A DNA stretch of 64,000 nucleotides from Betaproteobacteria bacterium UKL13-2. Its GTDB lineage: Bacteria > Pseudomonadota > Gammaproteobacteria > Burkholderiales > Usitatibacteraceae. Numbering within the stretch: the first letter of the stretch is position 1; every line of letters begins with the position of its first letter. Location: the NCBI GenBank assembly GCA_001602455.1, contig CP012157.1, positions 367,733-431,732 of the forward strand. Reading direction: 5' to 3'. This document shows positions 29,895 through 37,317 of this stretch, in pieces. A program made the translations under genes and the position numbers. Under the pieces are notes generated by a model. It ran no database searches. It saw only the letters and a list, made by a program, of their open reading frames with translations, and had not been told where the DNA came from.

Positions 29895-30887
29895 ATGAAA
29901 TCGATTCTGGTCACACTATTACTTTGTATCTCCACCTTAGCCGCAACCGCTTATATGTCTGACGCGGATGCGAAAAAACGTCTTGGGGGAGGCAAATCCA
30001 CCGGGACACAGAAAGAATCCATTCAGCGTGACGCCACACCGCCACCGGCGAAAGCGGCTGCGCCTGCTGCGGCCCCTGCCGCCGGTGCAGCGCCTGCCGC
30101 CGCCGCTCCAGCAGCCGCATCAGGTGCAAGCAAATGGCTCGGCCCATTGGCCGGGTTGGCTGCCGGCGGATTGCTGGCGGCGATGTTTATGGGCGGTGCC
30201 TTTGATGGCCTGAAATTTTTCGACATCCTGTTGATGATCGGTCTGGCGGTTGCCGCGTTTATGCTGGTTCGTATGTTTATGCGTAAAAAGGCCGCTGAGA
30301 TGGGCGGCATGAATTCGCCCGCCGCAGGTAACAGCCAGTACGCTGGTGCCGGTGCGCCTTATACGCCCCAGACACAAGCGCCATCACCAGTATCGGCCGC
30401 CCCCGCGTCAGCAACAACGACAAACCGCATCGCTGCGCCTGAAATTGGTAGCCGTTTGTCGACTGCAAACGCCTCGGCTGAAGTCATTAACGATGCCACG
30501 GCCAAACCGCGTATTCCAGCCGATTTTGACGTTGTTCCGTTTGAGCGCAATTCCAAAGCAGCGTTTATCCGCCTGCAAGCAGCCAACGACGCAAAAGACC
30601 TCAACGACATCCGTGAATTTGCAACACCCGAAATGTACGGCGAGCTTGCGCTACAAATTCAAGAGCGCGGCACCGCCACGCAGAAAACGGAAGTGGTTTC
30701 TGTCGACGCCCGCGTGATCGAAGTTGTGATTGAGAATAACCGTGCGCTGGCAAGTGTTCGTTACACCGGAGTTATTCGTGAAGATGACGGTCAGGCCGAA
30801 GGCTTTGACGAAGTCTGGCACGTCTCGAAAGACTTGTCGGATGAGCAATCGACTTGGCGGTTGGCTGGTATTCAGCAACTCAATTAA
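29895..30887 (+). CDS. Tim44-like domain protein
   Basis: 330-aa protein with an N-terminal hydrophobic segment, an Ala/Pro-rich low-complexity region (about 45-80), a membrane helix near 110-130 (FDILLMIGLAVAAFMLVRMF) and a C-terminal Tim44/MBA1-like domain (FDVVPFERNSKAAFIRLQAA; VRYTGVIREDDG). The same gene is regularly found between ubiE and ubiJ in betaproteobacteria. Function unproven; a membrane-anchored adaptor is plausible. Confidence 0.87.
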   Translation: MKSILVTLLLCISTLAATAYMSDADAKKRLGGGKSTGTQKESIQRDATPPPAKAAAPAAAPAAGAAPAAAAPAAASGASKWLGPLAGLAAGGLLAAMFMGGAFDGLKFFDILLMIGLAVAAFMLVRMFMRKKAAEMGGMNSPAAGNSQYAGAGAPYTPQTQAPSPVSAAPASATTTNRIAAPEIGSRLSTANASAEVINDATAKPRIPADFDVVPFERNSKAAFIRLQAANDAKDLNDIREFATPEMYGELALQIQERGTATQKTEVVSVDARVIEVVIENNRALASVRYTGVIREDDGQAEGFDEVWHVSKDLSDEQSTWRLAGIQQLN

Positions 30888-30913
30888 TCAGGCGCAATCA
30901 ACAGAGGGAAGAG

Positions 30914-30940
30914 ATGAGCTTTGTCATCATACTGCTGTGA
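30914..30940 (+). CDS. Possible 8-codon leader peptide before ubiJ
   Basis: ATG AGC TTT GTC ATC ATA CTG CTG TGA, preceded by a purine-rich AGAGGGAAGAG. Its stop overlaps the GTG start of ubiJ as GTGA, so it would couple ribosomes to ubiJ. Hydrophobic product MSFVIILL. Could instead be chance. Confidence 0.35.
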   Translation: MSFVIILL

Positions 30941-31584
30941 CGCATTCTTCTCGGCCCTCTTTGCCTTCTTTACCCTCTCTGTCACCGATCAATTTTGCGG
31001 CTGCCAAGATGGTCAACCGCGTGCTGTCGGACTACCCCACAGCACGCCAACGCCTGGCGCATCATGCGCTCGCCCGAATCGATGTCCACGTCGGTCCGGT
31101 ATTGGCATCGCTGCGTCTGACGCCACACGGAACCATTGAGCCAGTCGGCGAGGGCGCACACGAGCGCGCACAGGTGACCTTTCGTATTCCTCTCGCACGT
31201 ATTCCATCACTATTGCGCCAAGACCCAAGCGCGAATCGTGATGTCGCCTTTGAAGGGGATAGCGAGTTAGCGCAGGTGTTGTCGACCGTCGCACATGGCA
31301 TCGAGTGGGACATCGAAGAAGACCTAAGCCGATTGCTCGGACGTGGAAAGCTCGCCGATATCGTCTCCCATCGTGTGGTCGGTACCGCCAAATCGCTACG
31401 CGCCTGGCGAGATGACGCGGGCCAGCGGTTTACGGAAAACATTGCGGAATACCTCATCCACGAACGCGAGGCATTTATTCATCACGACGAACTTGAACAA
31501 TTCGCACGTCACAACGAAACCCTGCGCGACGATGTGGCCCGCCTTGAAGCGCGCCTCGCTATCCTCAACAAAAATCAACAATAA
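30937..31584 (+). CDS. ubiJ: Ubiquinone biosynthesis accessory protein UbiJ
   Basis: SCP2-domain lipid-binding accessory factor of the aerobic ubiquinone pathway. The core segment VTFRIPLARIPSLLRQDP, then VAFEGDSELAQVLSTVAHGI and WDIEEDLSRLLG, matches UbiJ; the C-terminus is a coiled coil (ARLEARLAILNKNQQ). A GTG start is inferred from coupling to the short leader ORF; an in-frame ATG at 31010 would lose part of the N-terminus. 215 aa. ubiB, often next, is replaced here by repeats. Confidence 0.85.
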   Translation: MTHSSRPSLPSLPSLSPINFAAAKMVNRVLSDYPTARQRLAHHALARIDVHVGPVLASLRLTPHGTIEPVGEGAHERAQVTFRIPLARIPSLLRQDPSANRDVAFEGDSELAQVLSTVAHGIEWDIEEDLSRLLGRGKLADIVSHRVVGTAKSLRAWRDDAGQRFTENIAEYLIHEREAFIHHDELEQFARHNETLRDDVARLEARLAILNKNQQ

Positions 31585-31651
31585 ACCAGCGGCTTCGAGC
31601 CGATGAGGCGTATCACTGAGCAGGAATGACGCCGAATTTGAGGTTTTTTAG

Positions 31652-31722
31652 CCTGAACATTTCATGGAAGCGCGTTCGAAAGCGGGTCAGTAGGTGAACA
31701 GGCGAGCCATGAAATACTCAGG
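31652..31722. repeat. Complete family A element
   Basis: 71-bp element with ends CCTGAACATTTCATGG and CCATGAAATACTCAGG (inverted), flanked on both sides by TTAG (31648-31651 and 31723-31726). The interior is about as conserved as the ends relative to the copy at 56537. MITE- or REP-like and non-coding. Confidence 0.85.
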
Positions 31723-31738
31723 TTAGAAGGATCAAAAA

Positions 31739-31872
31739 GGAAACTTCTCGAAACCGTCGCGAGCGGGCGAAGTTCGTGCCGACGGGTTTGGCAAACACGG
31801 GACACGTACCCACTGTACGGCGAGCACCGCAGGCGCGAGATTCGCCCGCGTAGTAGGTTTTTAGAAGTTCCC
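31739..31872. mobile_element. Family B MITE, copy 1
   Basis: 134 bp with inverted ends (left GGAAACTTCTCGAAACC, right GAAGTTCCC) and a 4-bp direct repeat AAAA on each side. It has no coding capacity. The interior inverted repeat around GGGACACGTACCC is shared with the other copies. It sits 16 bp from a family A element. Confidence 0.88.
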
Positions 31873-31914
31873 AAAACATGAAACCCGCCTATTCACGGAT
31901 ATTTAGACGCAAAA

Positions 31915-32184
31915 ATGCCTGAAGATGCCCGTCTTTGCTGGGTTTTGTATTTGCTCGAGTGTGAGGGCGTGGGCAGTGGCACGACGTTCTACACCGGCAT
32001 CACCACCGACCTTGAGCGCCGCTTCAACGAACATTTGGCGGGTGTGGGCGCACGTTATACGCGCAGCCACCCGCCCATTCGAGTGCTCGCCGTCCGCGAG
32101 TTTTCGGATCGCACGGAAGCCTCGCGCGCCGAAGCCCAGGTCAAGAAGCTTCCACGATCAAAGAAGCTTCAATACTTCGATTAG
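31915..32184 (+). CDS. GIY-YIG domain nuclease-like protein
   Basis: 89-aa single-domain GIY-YIG protein (UPF0213/YhbQ group): FYTGITTDLERRFNEHLAG, GARYTRSHPPIRVLAVREF and SRAEAQVKKLPRSKK. A Gly/Ser insertion (GVGSGT) separates the two halves of the first motif. The cellular role of this group is uncertain. It is bracketed by repeats, and its TAG stop is the start of a family A end. Confidence 0.85.
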   Translation: MPEDARLCWVLYLLECEGVGSGTTFYTGITTDLERRFNEHLAGVGARYTRSHPPIRVLAVREFSDRTEASRAEAQVKKLPRSKKLQYFD

Positions 32185-32203
32185 CCTGAGCATTTCATGT
32201 GGG
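32181..32203 (+). repeat. Family A end at GIY-YIG stop codon
   Basis: TTAGCCTGAGCATTTCATG followed by TGGG. TAG (32182-32184) is the stop codon of the GIY-YIG gene. No second end was seen downstream, so this is a solo end or a decayed element. Confidence 0.75.
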
Positions 32204-32329
32204 CGCCGGCCCACAACATACCGTAACCATATTGCGCCCCCGCTTGTGAATACGTTGAAATACCTGATGGGTCAGCAACGGCCGCGCTCGTCACCAAACA
32301 TGGCGTTGATTTCGTCCAAGCTCAGGCAT

Positions 32330-32635
32330 AAATGGTGTCTGACCCCAATTTACTAAAGACATCGGCTTGCCTAAACCGACTCCGAAAACTGTCTCTCCGG
32401 CGAACAACCACAGGTGTTGTGCCGAGCCGGGGTTCAAGTTTGTTAGGTTATCTAAAAATGCAACTTGGATCCCGGCCTTCGCCGGGACGACAGACTTAAG
32501 GTAGTGCCATGAGTGTCTGACCCCAATTTACTACCCCAATTTACTATTTGCTGATTCCGGGCTGAGAGACAAACCAACTAGGATTTCATAAATGGTGTCT
32601 GACCCCAATTTACTAAATGGTGTCTGACCCCAATT
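32330..32635 (+). repeat. Family C REP copies upstream of toxin-like gene
   Basis: Four copies of AAATGGTGTCTGACCCCAAT or its 3' part, all in the same orientation. Same sequence as the inverted copies around the RAYT gene. Confidence 0.9.
32495..32512 (+). mobile_element. Solo end of the IS4-family element
   Basis: CTTAAGGTAGTGCCATGA is identical to 18 bases of the 24-bp terminal inverted repeat of the IS at 35763-37281, and is followed by GTGTCTGACCC, the same target junction. A remnant of a second insertion or of a deletion/rearrangement. Confidence 0.85.
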
Positions 32636-32874
32636 TACTCTCAGCGACGGCTCAAAACGACCTGGTTCAGTGGCGTGGTGACCCCCAGGTGGTGCTATAT
32701 TGCACCCGATGCGGTTGAATTTCCTATCCGTAAACTGCGCTTGACCAAGCCGCATTTCCATTTGATACTTTCTTCTCCCTATTTTAGTGGACAGTACCCA
32801 ACCGAAATGCGAGATGGAACGTCCATTTCTCATGATGACATCAAGAAGCCGATCAACCGGAAGGAATACCTGAG

Positions 32875-33921
32875 ATGAAATCATACGTGCCTCCTGCCAG
32901 CAATCTCAGTCAACGCGTTTTTCAGGAAAAATCGGCCAGCACATCCCCGTTTCCGGACTTTCGCCCCCATTCCCAAAACACTCGTAGCCAAATCGAAGCG
33001 ATGAACAACAGCCCTCGCCTGGCCCAATTGCAATCCGTGGCTTCCGTGATGGCAAGCAGCCCGCGCATGACCACGCAACGACGACATCTGCAAGCCATGC
33101 AGCACCCATCCCGCTCAGGCACCGAACGCAATCCGGCCCAACTCATGCTGCACAGTGGCGCATCTGCAACCAGGCAACTGGCCAGCAACGGCATCATTCA
33201 AATGGTGACCGGAACTGACGTAATCAACACACTTAAAAACGATCTGGGGTCTGACTCTTTTTTCTCGATCGACACCATGCGCACCAAGTACAGCGGCGCC
33301 AGCACCGAACTGGATGATTTCATCGACAAGAAACTGAACAAGAATCTCAATGACCTTGGCTACACCAAGGAAAAAGAAATGAATGTGGCATCCGGCACCA
33401 CACCGTATAAAGGCGACTACTATTGCCTGGATGCCAACCATAAGCTGCCAGTTGACGCAAGCGATTCGTCCTCAAGGGATTTTTATGGCTTTGACAATCC
33501 GTCAAAATCGAGTGGCGCTGGCAATAAAATCATGATGAAGGGGTTGGAAAACTTGGCTGATGTCAATCAGCAAATTGCCAATGATAAGGGCACCGGTACG
33601 ACCATAGCCGATCTCAGTGTTGGCGCTACCACGTCCTATCTGAAAGATTATGGCACTTATACCTGCAAACGCACGAATGAAACCAAATTGGCCTGGGACG
33701 CTTGCATACTTGGTCATGACGACACAACGCACAAAGGTGCATCGGGTTATTTTAATGATGCAGGCCATGAAAACAAAAAGGCCACAAACAAGGCATGGAA
33801 TAAAGATCCGGACAATTACTGGGGACCAGAAAAGGCCTCGGAATCAAGTCGCAGCGGCTCAGCAGCGCCAAGGTATCGAACTCCGTTAAGGGAACTCGGT
33901 AGCTGCGATGACTGGATCTGA
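32875..33921 (+). CDS. eCIS-cargo-like putative toxin
   Basis: 348-aa protein of unknown function. The N-terminal region has the repeated pattern NNSPRLAQLQSV...ASSPRMTTQRRHLQAM (about residues 43-80), resembling the SPRxxxQR repeats found in proteins carried by extracellular contractile injection systems (often DUF4157-associated). The remainder, from IIQMVTGTDVINTLKNDLG on, is polar and unrecognised (GASGYFNDAGHENKKATNKA), without membrane segments or a visible catalytic motif. A purine-rich ribosome-binding site precedes the ATG. No eCIS structural genes lie in the window, so this is at best an orphan cargo. A toxin role is an inference. Confidence 0.6.
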   Translation: MKSYVPPASNLSQRVFQEKSASTSPFPDFRPHSQNTRSQIEAMNNSPRLAQLQSVASVMASSPRMTTQRRHLQAMQHPSRSGTERNPAQLMLHSGASATRQLASNGIIQMVTGTDVINTLKNDLGSDSFFSIDTMRTKYSGASTELDDFIDKKLNKNLNDLGYTKEKEMNVASGTTPYKGDYYCLDANHKLPVDASDSSSRDFYGFDNPSKSSGAGNKIMMKGLENLADVNQQIANDKGTGTTIADLSVGATTSYLKDYGTYTCKRTNETKLAWDACILGHDDTTHKGASGYFNDAGHENKKATNKAWNKDPDNYWGPEKASESSRSGSAAPRYRTPLRELGSCDDWI

Positions 33922-33944
33922 TTTGGTGAGAACAGGAAACAAAT

Positions 33945-34056
33945 AAATGGGGTCAGACACCATTTAAAATGGGAAATAAATGGGGTCAGACACCATTTAA
34001 AATGGTAGAGAGAAATAAATGGGGTGAGAATAAATGGGGTCAGACACCATTTAAAA
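33945..34056 (-). repeat. Family C REP cluster before RAYT
   Basis: Three full copies and one truncated copy of AAATGGGGTCAGACACCATTT, an imperfect palindrome, spaced by short AT-rich linkers. Opposite orientation to the copy after the RAYT gene. Confidence 0.92.
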
Positions 34057-34092
34057 TGGTAGAGTAGTGATCTCCAACTCGTCAAAATCCTC

Positions 34093-34806
34093 ATGGCCCG
34101 CCTTCCCCGCTACGTGATCCCCGGCCAGCCGCAGCACATCATCCAGCGCGGCAACAATCGTCAGGCAATTTTTGTCACCGATGACGACTTTCAGTTTTTT
34201 CGTGATGCCCTCGTCGAAGCGGCCGGGCGATTCGGGCTTGCGATTCACGCGTATGTGTGGATGACCAACCACATTCATCTGTTAGCGACGCCGACTTACG
34301 ACGACAGTATTAGCAAGATGTTTCAGTCAGCAGGTCGCAAATATGCCCAGTACTTCAACGTTACGCATAAGCGCAGCGGCACCTTGTGGGAAGGCCGCTA
34401 TCGGGCGACCGTTGTCGATACTGAGCAATATCTTTTAAAGCTCATGCGGTACATCGAAATGAATCCCGTGCGAGCCGGGATGGTGGAACAACCCCGGCAG
34501 TACAAATGGTACAGCCATCGTCGTTATGCCTACGGCGAGGACGACATAAACCTCAATTGGCTGATCGAGCATGATCAGTACGTTCAGCTTGCAAGAGACC
34601 CTTCCGAAAGGCGCGCCGCGTATCGGGCGTTGTTCCGAACGGAACTCGAGGCGGACGAACTTCGGGCCATTCGGGAGGCGAGCCATAAAGGTTGGGCTCT
34701 TGGCAGCGAGAGGTTTCGGCAAGAAATTGAAGCTTTGTCTGAACGACGCGCTTCACCGGCGGCTAGAGGAAGGCCGAAAAAGCCGGGGGGAGAAAATGGT
34801 GTCTGA
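34093..34806 (+). CDS. REP-associated tyrosine transposase (RAYT)
   Basis: 237-aa Y1 (IS200/IS605-like) transposase of the REP-associated class. The HUH motif is in WMTNHIHLLATP, with the conserved N-terminal MARLPRYVIPGQPQHIIQRG and the candidate catalytic-Tyr segment LMRYIEMNPVRAGMV. It is bracketed by inverted family C REP sequences, and its own stop codon (TGA) lies inside the downstream REP (GTCTGACCCC). RAYTs are domesticated single-copy genes thought to mobilise their cognate REPs. Confidence 0.93.
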   Translation: MARLPRYVIPGQPQHIIQRGNNRQAIFVTDDDFQFFRDALVEAAGRFGLAIHAYVWMTNHIHLLATPTYDDSISKMFQSAGRKYAQYFNVTHKRSGTLWEGRYRATVVDTEQYLLKLMRYIEMNPVRAGMVEQPRQYKWYSHRRYAYGEDDINLNWLIEHDQYVQLARDPSERRAAYRALFRTELEADELRAIREASHKGWALGSERFRQEIEALSERRASPAARGRPKKPGGENGV

Positions 34807-34816
34807 CCCCATTTTT
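34793..34816 (+). repeat. Family C REP copy at RAYT stop
   Basis: AAAATGGTGTCTGACCCCAT followed by a T-run. It supplies the RAYT stop codon and is inverted relative to the upstream cluster. Confidence 0.9.
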
Positions 34817-34880
34817 ATCCTTAATTATATGTACTCCTTATAGGGAATATAATAATGGTAATCCTGATTTGAGAAATATT

Positions 34881-35714
34881 ATGAACATATCCCGACACAA
34901 TATAGATAGTAACGATATCCAATCAGATTGTGATTACTATGCTGATCTATTGGAAAGAAGCCTGAAAATTATACATAAATCACCTCTTAATCTAGGTACA
35001 CTTGCTAGTGATGCCCGGCACTATGCGGGGAATCAGTGTATTCTTGATCCGAATTCAATACAACTGTGGCGGGCTTTACGCATTGCCGCCTATTCTCTCA
35101 CAAGTGTTTGTGAACTTGCCTCCCTACCAGAAGGAAACTATGAAGTCTTTGCTGGTGAAGGAGAACCTGTAATGTTACCTGCTGGTGTCCACAGCTACTC
35201 TAGTGGAATTAGTTGGCTACACGGCTTTTATCTGGGAGTAGCTTGCCGAGAAACTCACCTAAATGACAATCTTGCTGAAATTCCTGTTGCAATTTTAAAA
35301 CAATCAAGCACCCGTAGTGACGAGTATCTTTATTTACAAATAGAGGCTTTACAGAGTTTCTGGAAGGGAGCAGCAGACACCCCTCAAAGGGTAATAGAAG
35401 CAATGAAGGCTACTGATCCAGAACTGATAAAAGTGGGAACAGTAGATTATGCACTTAACATTGCAGTTCGAGAAATAGACTTGCTTTTTCGTCTGTTAGA
35501 AAATGATAGTGTAGCTTTCAATGAATCTCTCATTAAAGCTCTTGAAAGGCACAAAAAACACTGGAGTAAAAAGAACTTGAAAAATGATCCTAATGGATTT
35601 ATAGCATTTGGTATATTAGGTCTGGTTTCTATTGCTTACGAGAGAGGTATGACTATAGAAGTAGAATCAGACTACATTCCCAAGTACATTTTCCAAGGCG
35701 ACTTTCTTAAGTAA
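34881..35714 (+). CDS. Imm49-family immunity protein (orphan)
   Basis: 277-aa soluble protein matching the Imm49 immunity family: WRALRIAAYSLTSVCELA, WLHGFYLGVACRETHLNDNL, LQIEALQSFWKGA and the C-terminal GFIAFGILGLVSIAYERG followed by IEVESDYIPKY. Imm49 proteins neutralise toxins delivered by contact-dependent or polymorphic toxin systems. The ATG at 34881 is chosen; TTG at 34869 is an alternative. The gene is markedly AT-rich with AT-ending codons, unlike its neighbours, so it was probably acquired horizontally. No cognate toxin gene is adjacent. Confidence 0.8.
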   Translation: MNISRHNIDSNDIQSDCDYYADLLERSLKIIHKSPLNLGTLASDARHYAGNQCILDPNSIQLWRALRIAAYSLTSVCELASLPEGNYEVFAGEGEPVMLPAGVHSYSSGISWLHGFYLGVACRETHLNDNLAEIPVAILKQSSTRSDEYLYLQIEALQSFWKGAADTPQRVIEAMKATDPELIKVGTVDYALNIAVREIDLLFRLLENDSVAFNESLIKALERHKKHWSKKNLKNDPNGFIAFGILGLVSIAYERGMTIEVESDYIPKYIFQGDFLK

Positions 35715-35751
35715 TTTTTACAATAAACTAAAGTAAATTGAAAGTAAATTG

Positions 35752-35762
35752 GGGTCAGACAC
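35752..35762. repeat. Left 11-bp target duplication of IS4-family element
   Basis: GGGTCAGACAC, repeated exactly at 37282-37292. The duplicated sequence is part of a family C REP. Confidence 0.9.
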
Positions 35763-37157
35763 TCATGGCACTACCTTAAGCGATTTTCGCGCTTCGAGGA
35801 TAGCGGCTCGGGCTTGATCACGTGGGACTGTCAAGTAGGCATGCGTTGTTGGTCGTCGCTTGACGGCATGAGGCTCTATTCGGTCTGGTCGATGCGGAAT
35901 GATCCTCGTTGAAATTGCACGAAGCATTGCCGTCACGACGGATTCTGTGGCCTCACCTAGATGCCATCGCCATTGCTGGCTAAAGGCGTGCCAAAGCTGA
36001 AGTGTGGCCTTGAAGCTCAAGGCACGCGGCAGGACGTGAGCCAGCACGGCGGCACGCACCATGAGTGAGCGGATCAGGTTATAGGCCAGCAGGTGGACAG
36101 CAACTTCCTTTCTGGCCATCTCCGGCGACTTGCTGCGCAGGATATCCATGCCGATCTCGGATTTGATGCTGCGGAAGTCAACCTCGATCATCCAGCGCTT
36201 GCGATAGAGCGCATCGAGATCACTCGTTGAGACACGCTTGGCGTCGACGAGTGTGGTCACCAGCTCGCGACCACCTACCTCGGTCTGACGAACGATGAGT
36301 TCTTCGGGCATCGTGGCGTACTGCTTGGCGTCCATCCACTTCGGGCGCTGCGGTCGCACCCATCGTACCAAGCGGTCGCCGCCGCCGAAGGTCTCGATGA
36401 TCGCCTCCGGAGAGGTTAAGCGCTTCTGGTGTTGTCGGGTCAAGATATCGATGCCACGCGCCAACAGCATGGCAATGGTGAAGTAAGTGCAGTGATAGCG
36501 ATCCACCAAAATCACGTCTCCACTGTCGAGCTGTGGCATCAGTTCACGAAATAGCGCTTGCTCGCCACTACCCTTGCCCTTGGTGGACCCCATCGCGACA
36601 CCGAGCACCGCACCGGTGGCCAAGGAAAGGAGGCCGACGAGTTGTGCGAACGGGAATCCTAGTCCTGGTGCTTGTTCGCCGCTTTGTGGATATGCCGCTT
36701 GATTGGCCGGTGTATCCGGCATCGAGACGGTGGTGCCATCCAAGAGCTTGACGCGCCGCCCTCGCCAGCGCCATTGACTCGGTGCGGATTGCTCCAGACG
36801 CTCTCCAATGGTCGCGCTCAGCTGTTCTACCAGCGAAATCGGTAACCGCTGGCGCGCTTTGCAGTAAGGGCCGGTGTTGAGGCTGCAAGGGGCTTGATCC
36901 CGCGCATGGCGTGCGCTCAGGTATCGGGCGACGGCATCTTGGCACGCGCCATCCGCAGACAGACTCTGCTCAATGAATAGCCCCAGTGTCGTCAACGGTG
37001 GGTAGAGCCGGTCACGGTAGCTGCCGACCTCAAGATTAACAATCGATTGCAGCCGCGCCAGTGGTATTGCCTCGCTCATTGCCGCGCCGGGGGCTTCGGC
37101 GACAAACTGCTTGAAACGAAAAATGCTCGACTGTAGGCGTTTTTTTGGTATCGTCAC
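35763..37157 (-). CDS. IS4-family transposase
   Basis: 464-aa DDE transposase. First Asp in KLLDGTTVSMPD, second in SGDVILVDRYHC, and the YREK-type signature YRKRWMIEVDFRSIKSEIG supplying the Glu and Lys. A GTG start is inferred (MTIPKKRLQ). The C-terminus SLKVVP and the stop codon are encoded by the terminal inverted repeat itself. No frameshift or stop is visible. Confidence 0.93.
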   Translation of the reverse strand: MTIPKKRLQSSIFRFKQFVAEAPGAAMSEAIPLARLQSIVNLEVGSYRDRLYPPLTTLGLFIEQSLSADGACQDAVARYLSARHARDQAPCSLNTGPYCKARQRLPISLVEQLSATIGERLEQSAPSQWRWRGRRVKLLDGTTVSMPDTPANQAAYPQSGEQAPGLGFPFAQLVGLLSLATGAVLGVAMGSTKGKGSGEQALFRELMPQLDSGDVILVDRYHCTYFTIAMLLARGIDILTRQHQKRLTSPEAIIETFGGGDRLVRWVRPQRPKWMDAKQYATMPEELIVRQTEVGGRELVTTLVDAKRVSTSDLDALYRKRWMIEVDFRSIKSEIGMDILRSKSPEMARKEVAVHLLAYNLIRSLMVRAAVLAHVLPRALSFKATLQLWHAFSQQWRWHLGEATESVVTAMLRAISTRIIPHRPDRIEPHAVKRRPTTHAYLTVPRDQARAAILEARKSLKVVP

Positions 37158-37281
37158 ACATGGCTGATCCTTTCTGTTTTGACGTTGATGTTAGACACCA
37201 GCATCTTAACAAGTGAAGGCTCTCAGCCAGCTTTCTTTCCATGCGCTTTCATGGCAGAAATCGCTTAAGGTAGTGCCATGA
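35763..37281 (-). mobile_element. IS4-family insertion sequence
   Basis: 1519-bp element with perfect 24-bp terminal inverted repeats beginning TCATGGCACTACCTTAAGCG and an 11-bp target duplication, within the 10-13 bp range known for IS4-family elements. One transposase gene fills most of it, and its stop codon is formed by the outermost bases of the inverted repeat. Intact ends and ORF suggest a recent, possibly active insertion. Confidence 0.93.
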
Positions 37282-37302
37282 GGGTCAGACACCATTTATG
37301 CC
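37282..37302. repeat. Right target duplication and REP remainder
   Basis: GGGTCAGACACCATTTATG: the first 11 bases duplicate the left flank of the IS, and the rest is the other half of the interrupted family C REP. Confidence 0.88.
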
Positions 37303-37317
37303 CCAAACACCCCGCCA

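Larger units (their letters stand above)
32204..32874. other. REP-rich intergenic region
   Basis: About 670 bp without a convincing gene. It holds family C REP copies (32330-32350, 32513-32532, 32590-32610, 32615-32635), a GC hairpin of the CCCGGC-CTTC-GCCGGG type (32471-32486) and a solo IS end (32495-32512). The last 200 bp before the next gene look unique and contain a purine-rich ribosome-binding site near 32859. Confidence 0.8.

Noticed and set aside
32330-34056. Regularly recurring repeats suggesting a CRISPR array
   Set aside because: Spacing is irregular, orientation varies, no unique spacers of constant length, no cas genes; they are REPs tied to a RAYT.
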